Assembly (NCBI GenBank): GCA_030434245.1
Contig: JAUISX010000005.1
Span: 124,001 to 188,000 of the forward strand
Reading direction: 5' to 3'
DNA length: 64,000 bases
Source of the DNA: Porphyromonadaceae bacterium W3.11
Lineage (GTDB): Bacteria > Bacteroidota > Bacteroidia > Bacteroidales > Porphyromonadaceae
Position numbers and translations under genes: made by a program. Below the pieces are notes generated by a model. It worked only from the letters and a program-made list of their open reading frames with translations. It made no database searches and was not told the DNA's origin. Below, one piece after another: positions 60,634-64,000 of this stretch (position 1 is the stretch's first letter; the number at the start of each line of letters is the position of its first letter).

Positions 60634-63489
60634 ATGAATACCAACGACTTTACAATCAGACACGTTGGGGTTAGTGACCCCAAAGATGAGCAGAAGATGC
60701 TCTCTAGCATTGGTGTAGGTAGTGTGGATGAGCTTCTTGATAAGGTCATCCCATCTAATATCAGGCTAGATAAGGAACTAGAACTACCAGATGCTATGAC
60801 CGAACGCGAATTGATCGAACACATCAATGAACTTGGTAATAAGAATAAAGTATTTACTTCTTATATCGGTATGGGCTGGTATGACAACTACACCCCTGCT
60901 GTGATACAGAGGAATGTACTTGAGAATCCTGGATACTACACATCTTACACACCATATCAGGCAGAGGTATCACAGGGTCGCCTAGAAGCTCTATTTAACT
61001 TTCAGACAACTATCACAGAACTAACTGGCCTTAGCCTTACTAACTGTTCTCTTCTTGATGAAGCGACAGCTGGTGCCGAGGCTGCAGGTATGTTATTGAA
61101 TATTCGTAGTCGCAAACGCAAAGACGCCAATAAACTCTTCATCGCAGAGGATATTTTCTATTCAACTCGTAGAGTTATCGAAACTAGGACTATCCCATGG
61201 GGTATAGAGGTAGTCATTGGTAAAGCAGAGGAGTTCGATTTCTCAAGTGACTTCTTTGGTGCGATCATACAGTACAGTAACGACAATGGTGAACTAAAGG
61301 ACTATAAGGAGTTTGTAAGAAAGGCTAATGAAAATGAAATAAAAGTAGCCGTCGCTGCAGATCTTATGTCTTTAGTCATTACAACTCCTCCAGGCGAGTG
61401 GGGGGCTGATATCGTATTTGGATCAGCTCAACGCTTTGGTATCCCAATGTACTTTGGCGGTCCATCAGCTGGTTACTTAGCTTCTACAGATGAGTACAAG
61501 CGTGTGATCCCTGGAAGAATTATCGGTATATCAAAAGACGATAATGATAAGCCTGCTTTCCGTCTTGCACTTCAAACTCGTGAGCAACATATTAAGCGTG
61601 AAAAGGCTACATCCAATATTTGTACAGCTCAGGCTTTATTAGCTACGATGTCTGGCTTCTATGCCGTTTATCATGGTGCTGATGGTCTTAGAGACATTGC
61701 AGGTCGTATTCATACCTATGCACGGACTCTTTCTGATGGGTTAGTTAAGATGGGATATAAGCAAGGTAATAAGTTTTACTTTGATACCCTGTACATTAAT
61801 GGCTTATCAAAAGAAGAACAAAGTAAGATACGTGAGATAGCTTTGGAGTGTAGTGTTAATTTCCGCTACTATGAAGATGGTTCTATCGGTATCAGCGTTG
61901 ATGAGACAACACAAGACAGTGACCTAGGTGTATTGTATTACATCTTTGCGACAGCTAAGGGCATAGAAGTTCCTGCTCCAGAGGTTCCAAGTCAGCATCT
62001 TGATATGTTTGACGAGTTCCGTAGGACTAGTGACTTCTTACAATTTGAGGTTTTCCAAAAGTATCACACTGAGACAGAGTTAATGCGTTATATCAAGAAG
62101 CTTGAGAAAAGAGATATATCTCTTGCTCAGTCTATGATATCTCTTGGTTCATGTACCATGAAGCTTAATGCTGCTGCAGAATTATTTATTCTTAGCAATC
62201 CACAATTTGCTTTGATGCACCCTTACGCTCCTGCTGATCAAACAGATGGTTATATCGAGATGCTAGACAATCTTAAGGATTTGTTGACTACTATCACTGG
62301 TTTCTCAGGGGCTAGCTTCATGCCTAACTCTGGTGCATCTGGTGAGTATTCAGGCTTAAGAGTAATCATGGAATACTTCAAGAGCAAAGGCGAAGGCCAT
62401 CGTAACTTAGTACTTCTCCCTGCGTCAGCACACGGTACCAATCCGGCTTCAGCTTCGCTAGCGGGATATGATATCATGATTGTTAAGTCAGATGACAATG
62501 GTAACATTGATGTTGAAGACTTCCGTAAAAAAGCAGTTGAGAATAAAGATCGCTTAGCGGCAACTATGATTACATATCCAAGTACTCATGGTATGTTCGA
62601 ACGTGAGATTCGCCAATTGATCGACATAGTACATGAGTGTGGTGGTCAGGTTTATATGGACGGAGCTAATATGAATGCTCAGGTTGGTTACACTAACCCA
62701 GGATTCATGGGTGCCGATGTTTGTCACCTGAATCTCCATAAAACCTTCGCGATACCTCACGGTGGTGGCGGCCCTGGAGTAGGTCCTATTTGTGTAGCTA
62801 AGCATCTCGTTGAGTTCTTACCTAGCCATTCACTGCACTATGGTCATGACATGATACCAGTAGCTTCAGCTCCTTTTGGTAGTGCGGTAGTGTATGGTAT
62901 CACTTATGCATACATCCGTATGCTAGGACTTGAAGGTCTTAAGCGTGCTACTGCCGTAGCTATCATGAATGCTAATTACATTAAATCTCAGGTAGTCAAT
63001 GATTATGGTATTACCTTCACTGATGAAAATGGTTTCATTGGCCATGAGCTGATCCTTGAGTGCCGTGGAATTAAGGAGATGAGTGGTATAGATGAGAATG
63101 ACATCGCTAAGAGATTGATGGACTTCAACTACCATGCCCCAACACTATCATTCCCTGTACACGGAACCTTGATGATTGAGCCTACTGAGAGTGAGTCTCT
63201 AGCTGAGTTGGATCGTTTTATTAGTGTTCTTAAAACTATCCGTGCTGAGATCCAAGAGGTCGTTGATGGCAAAGCTGATCAAGAAGATAATGTTCTTAAG
63301 AATGCTCCTCACCCATTGTATGAGGTCACATCTGATGATTGGAAGCACCCATACTCTCGTGAGAAGGCTGCTTTTGCGTTGGAGTATCTGAAGGATGATA
63401 AGTATTGGACTAATGTTGGTCGTATCGATAATGGGTATGGCGACCGTAATCTTATCCCTACTTACAGTTGCTGTAATATAGATCTTTAA
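60634..63489 (+). CDS. gcvP: Glycine dehydrogenase (decarboxylating), P-protein
   Basis: A 951-residue PLP-dependent decarboxylase of the glycine cleavage system, which passes an aminomethyl group to the H-protein. It has both fused halves. Visible features are FIGMGWYDNYTPAVI-type residues near the N-terminus (SYIGMGWYDNYTPAVIQRN), NCSLLDEATAGAEA, and in the second half SLGSCTMKLNAAAE, FMPNSGASGEYSGL and the PLP lysine region HLNLHKTFAIPHGGGGPG. Length is normal. It stands alone, with TATATTTG at 60590-60597 as likely -7 box, and a strong convergent terminator. Confidence 0.98.
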   Translation: MNTNDFTIRHVGVSDPKDEQKMLSSIGVGSVDELLDKVIPSNIRLDKELELPDAMTERELIEHINELGNKNKVFTSYIGMGWYDNYTPAVIQRNVLENPGYYTSYTPYQAEVSQGRLEALFNFQTTITELTGLSLTNCSLLDEATAGAEAAGMLLNIRSRKRKDANKLFIAEDIFYSTRRVIETRTIPWGIEVVIGKAEEFDFSSDFFGAIIQYSNDNGELKDYKEFVRKANENEIKVAVAADLMSLVITTPPGEWGADIVFGSAQRFGIPMYFGGPSAGYLASTDEYKRVIPGRIIGISKDDNDKPAFRLALQTREQHIKREKATSNICTAQALLATMSGFYAVYHGADGLRDIAGRIHTYARTLSDGLVKMGYKQGNKFYFDTLYINGLSKEEQSKIREIALECSVNFRYYEDGSIGISVDETTQDSDLGVLYYIFATAKGIEVPAPEVPSQHLDMFDEFRRTSDFLQFEVFQKYHTETELMRYIKKLEKRDISLAQSMISLGSCTMKLNAAAELFILSNPQFALMHPYAPADQTDGYIEMLDNLKDLLTTITGFSGASFMPNSGASGEYSGLRVIMEYFKSKGEGHRNLVLLPASAHGTNPASASLAGYDIMIVKSDDNGNIDVEDFRKKAVENKDRLAATMITYPSTHGMFEREIRQLIDIVHECGGQVYMDGANMNAQVGYTNPGFMGADVCHLNLHKTFAIPHGGGGPGVGPICVAKHLVEFLPSHSLHYGHDMIPVASAPFGSAVVYGITYAYIRMLGLEGLKRATAVAIMNANYIKSQVVNDYGITFTDENGFIGHELILECRGIKEMSGIDENDIAKRLMDFNYHAPTLSFPVHGTLMIEPTESESLAELDRFISVLKTIRAEIQEVVDGKADQEDNVLKNAPHPLYEVTSDDWKHPYSREKAAFALEYLKDDKYWTNVGRIDNGYGDRNLIPTYSCCNIDL

Positions 63490-63529
63490 ATCTCAATAGC
63501 CTTAAGATGGCTACTATAACTATATAAAC

Positions 63530-63573
63530 TAAGGGGGTACCTGCTAAGATGTAGGCACCCCCTTAAATTTTTT
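63530..63573. terminator. Terminator after gcvP (convergent)
   Basis: TAAGGGGGT pairs with ACCCCCTTA, and an inner CCT/AGG pairing follows around the loop; the plus strand ends in AATTTTTT. It can also serve the converging helicase gene. Confidence 0.85.
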
Positions 63574-63592
63574 AGTATCAAAGTGCTGAGAC

Positions 63593-64000
63593 TTACTCCT
63601 TACGAAGGCGGGCAAACTTCAGTATGAGCTGTCGAGTACTCTCGTCATCAAACTTGATCGATGCTTTAGGTCCTGAAACACTATCAGAAAAACCAAGAAT
63701 CTCACCCCTACCAAAGTGGTCGTGATAGACTATATCTCCAACTTTTAAGTCTTCATAAGAGGTGATGTTGGTAGCAGGTGAAGTAGGAGTCGAAACTTTA
63801 GTGACCCCATCAGAGCTAGTACTTTTCTTTCGGATTATTCTGGTAACCCTTCTTTTTGGAGCCTCTCCTTCATCTCTATTGTCCCTCAAATCATCCTGAT
63901 CATAAGCTGATCTTTTTCCCGTAGAAGTGCGACGCTTCTTAATGATCCCAGCAGAGTCATCTATCAATGTTGCATCAAAGTCCTGAAGAAAACGAGTGGG
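63593..64000 (-). CDS. uvrD: UvrD/PcrA-type DNA helicase, C-terminal end (runs off the right edge)
   Basis: The frame is open to base 64000, so only the last 135 residues are visible. It opens with PTRFLQDFD, matching the PSRFLEDI-type end of the helicase core in UvrD/PcrA. A charged, basic linker (KKRRTSTGKRSAYDQDD...) follows, and then the C-terminal Tudor-like domain LKVGDIVYHDHFGRGEILGFSDS that ends many of these helicases and binds RNA polymerase in PcrA. Gene identity rests on these two segments. Confidence 0.85.
   Translation of the reverse strand, partial: PTRFLQDFDATLIDDSAGIIKKRRTSTGKRSAYDQDDLRDNRDEGEAPKRRVTRIIRKKSTSSDGVTKVSTPTSPATNITSYEDLKVGDIVYHDHFGRGEILGFSDSVSGPKASIKFDDESTRQLILKFARLRKE

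Overview
The window is chromosomal DNA from a Bacteroidota bacterium, most likely Porphyromonas or a close relative. Supporting signs are Bacteroidota-type promoters (TTTG, about 19-20 nt, then TAnnTTTG) in front of tRNA genes, a SusC/SusD outer-membrane pair, a type II-C CRISPR locus with 47-bp repeats, DUF4954, a pyruvate phosphate dikinase, an M28-type glutaminyl cyclase lipoprotein, an M56-TonB fusion and a secreted lamin-tail-domain protein. The genus is inferred from gene content; no rRNA is present to confirm it.

Layout. 1-2 kb: a membrane-protein fragment, a small membrane protein and thioredoxin, then an 840-bp gene-free stretch with 22-bp tandem units and two identical tRNA-Asn genes. 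2-11 kb: groES-groEL, panC, a GHL10 glycosidase-like protein, a DUF805 protein, a SIS-domain isomerase, an M16 protease, a glutaminyl cyclase-like lipoprotein, tRNA-Phe and ribH. 11-20.6 kb is the accessory heart of the window. It holds a lone intact CRISPR repeat, a 1.57-kb segment with a truncated ORF, an unknown small gene, a phage-like phospholipase-D-fold protein and a 48-residue basic protein behind a very strong ribosome binding site. After it come a leader promoter, a seven-repeat array, cas2-cas1-cas9 on the minus strand (Cas9 1545 aa, catalytic residues intact) and a divergent tracrRNA with a 16-nt perfect anti-repeat.

20.6-27.4 kb: tsaD, pncC, recQ, recJ and a second recQ form one tightly packed run, so a RecQ/RecJ DNA-processing set shares a transcription unit with tRNA-modification and NMN-deamidase genes. 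27.4-36 kb: an MscS channel, a 930-bp gene-poor stretch with two diverged 22-bp-unit clusters, a phosphoserine phosphatase-like HAD enzyme, a DUF5715 protein, dapA, a nucleoside transporter, a nitroreductase and DUF4954. 36-43.3 kb (minus strand): ppdK, a class A penicillin-binding protein, an M56/BlaR1-like protease with a TonB C-terminus, and its BlaI-type repressor, preceded by three phased operator-like boxes.

43.9-50.9 kb: SusC, SusD, a secreted endonuclease/exonuclease/phosphatase-fold enzyme and an alkaline phosphatase, a probable system for taking phosphate groups off an organophosphate at the surface and importing the product. 51-64 kb: the lamin-tail-domain protein, then clpP-clpX, a third recQ with an HRDC domain, a DUF3298 lipoprotein, rsmG, a metallo-beta-lactamase-fold hydrolase, gcvP and the C-terminal end of a UvrD/PcrA-type helicase running off the right edge.

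The most notable observations are the orphan CRISPR repeat followed by a foreign-looking segment; a full Bacteroidota promoter embedded in every CRISPR repeat; 22-bp-period elements scattered in intergenic DNA; and the helically phased operator boxes upstream of the BlaI/M56 pair.
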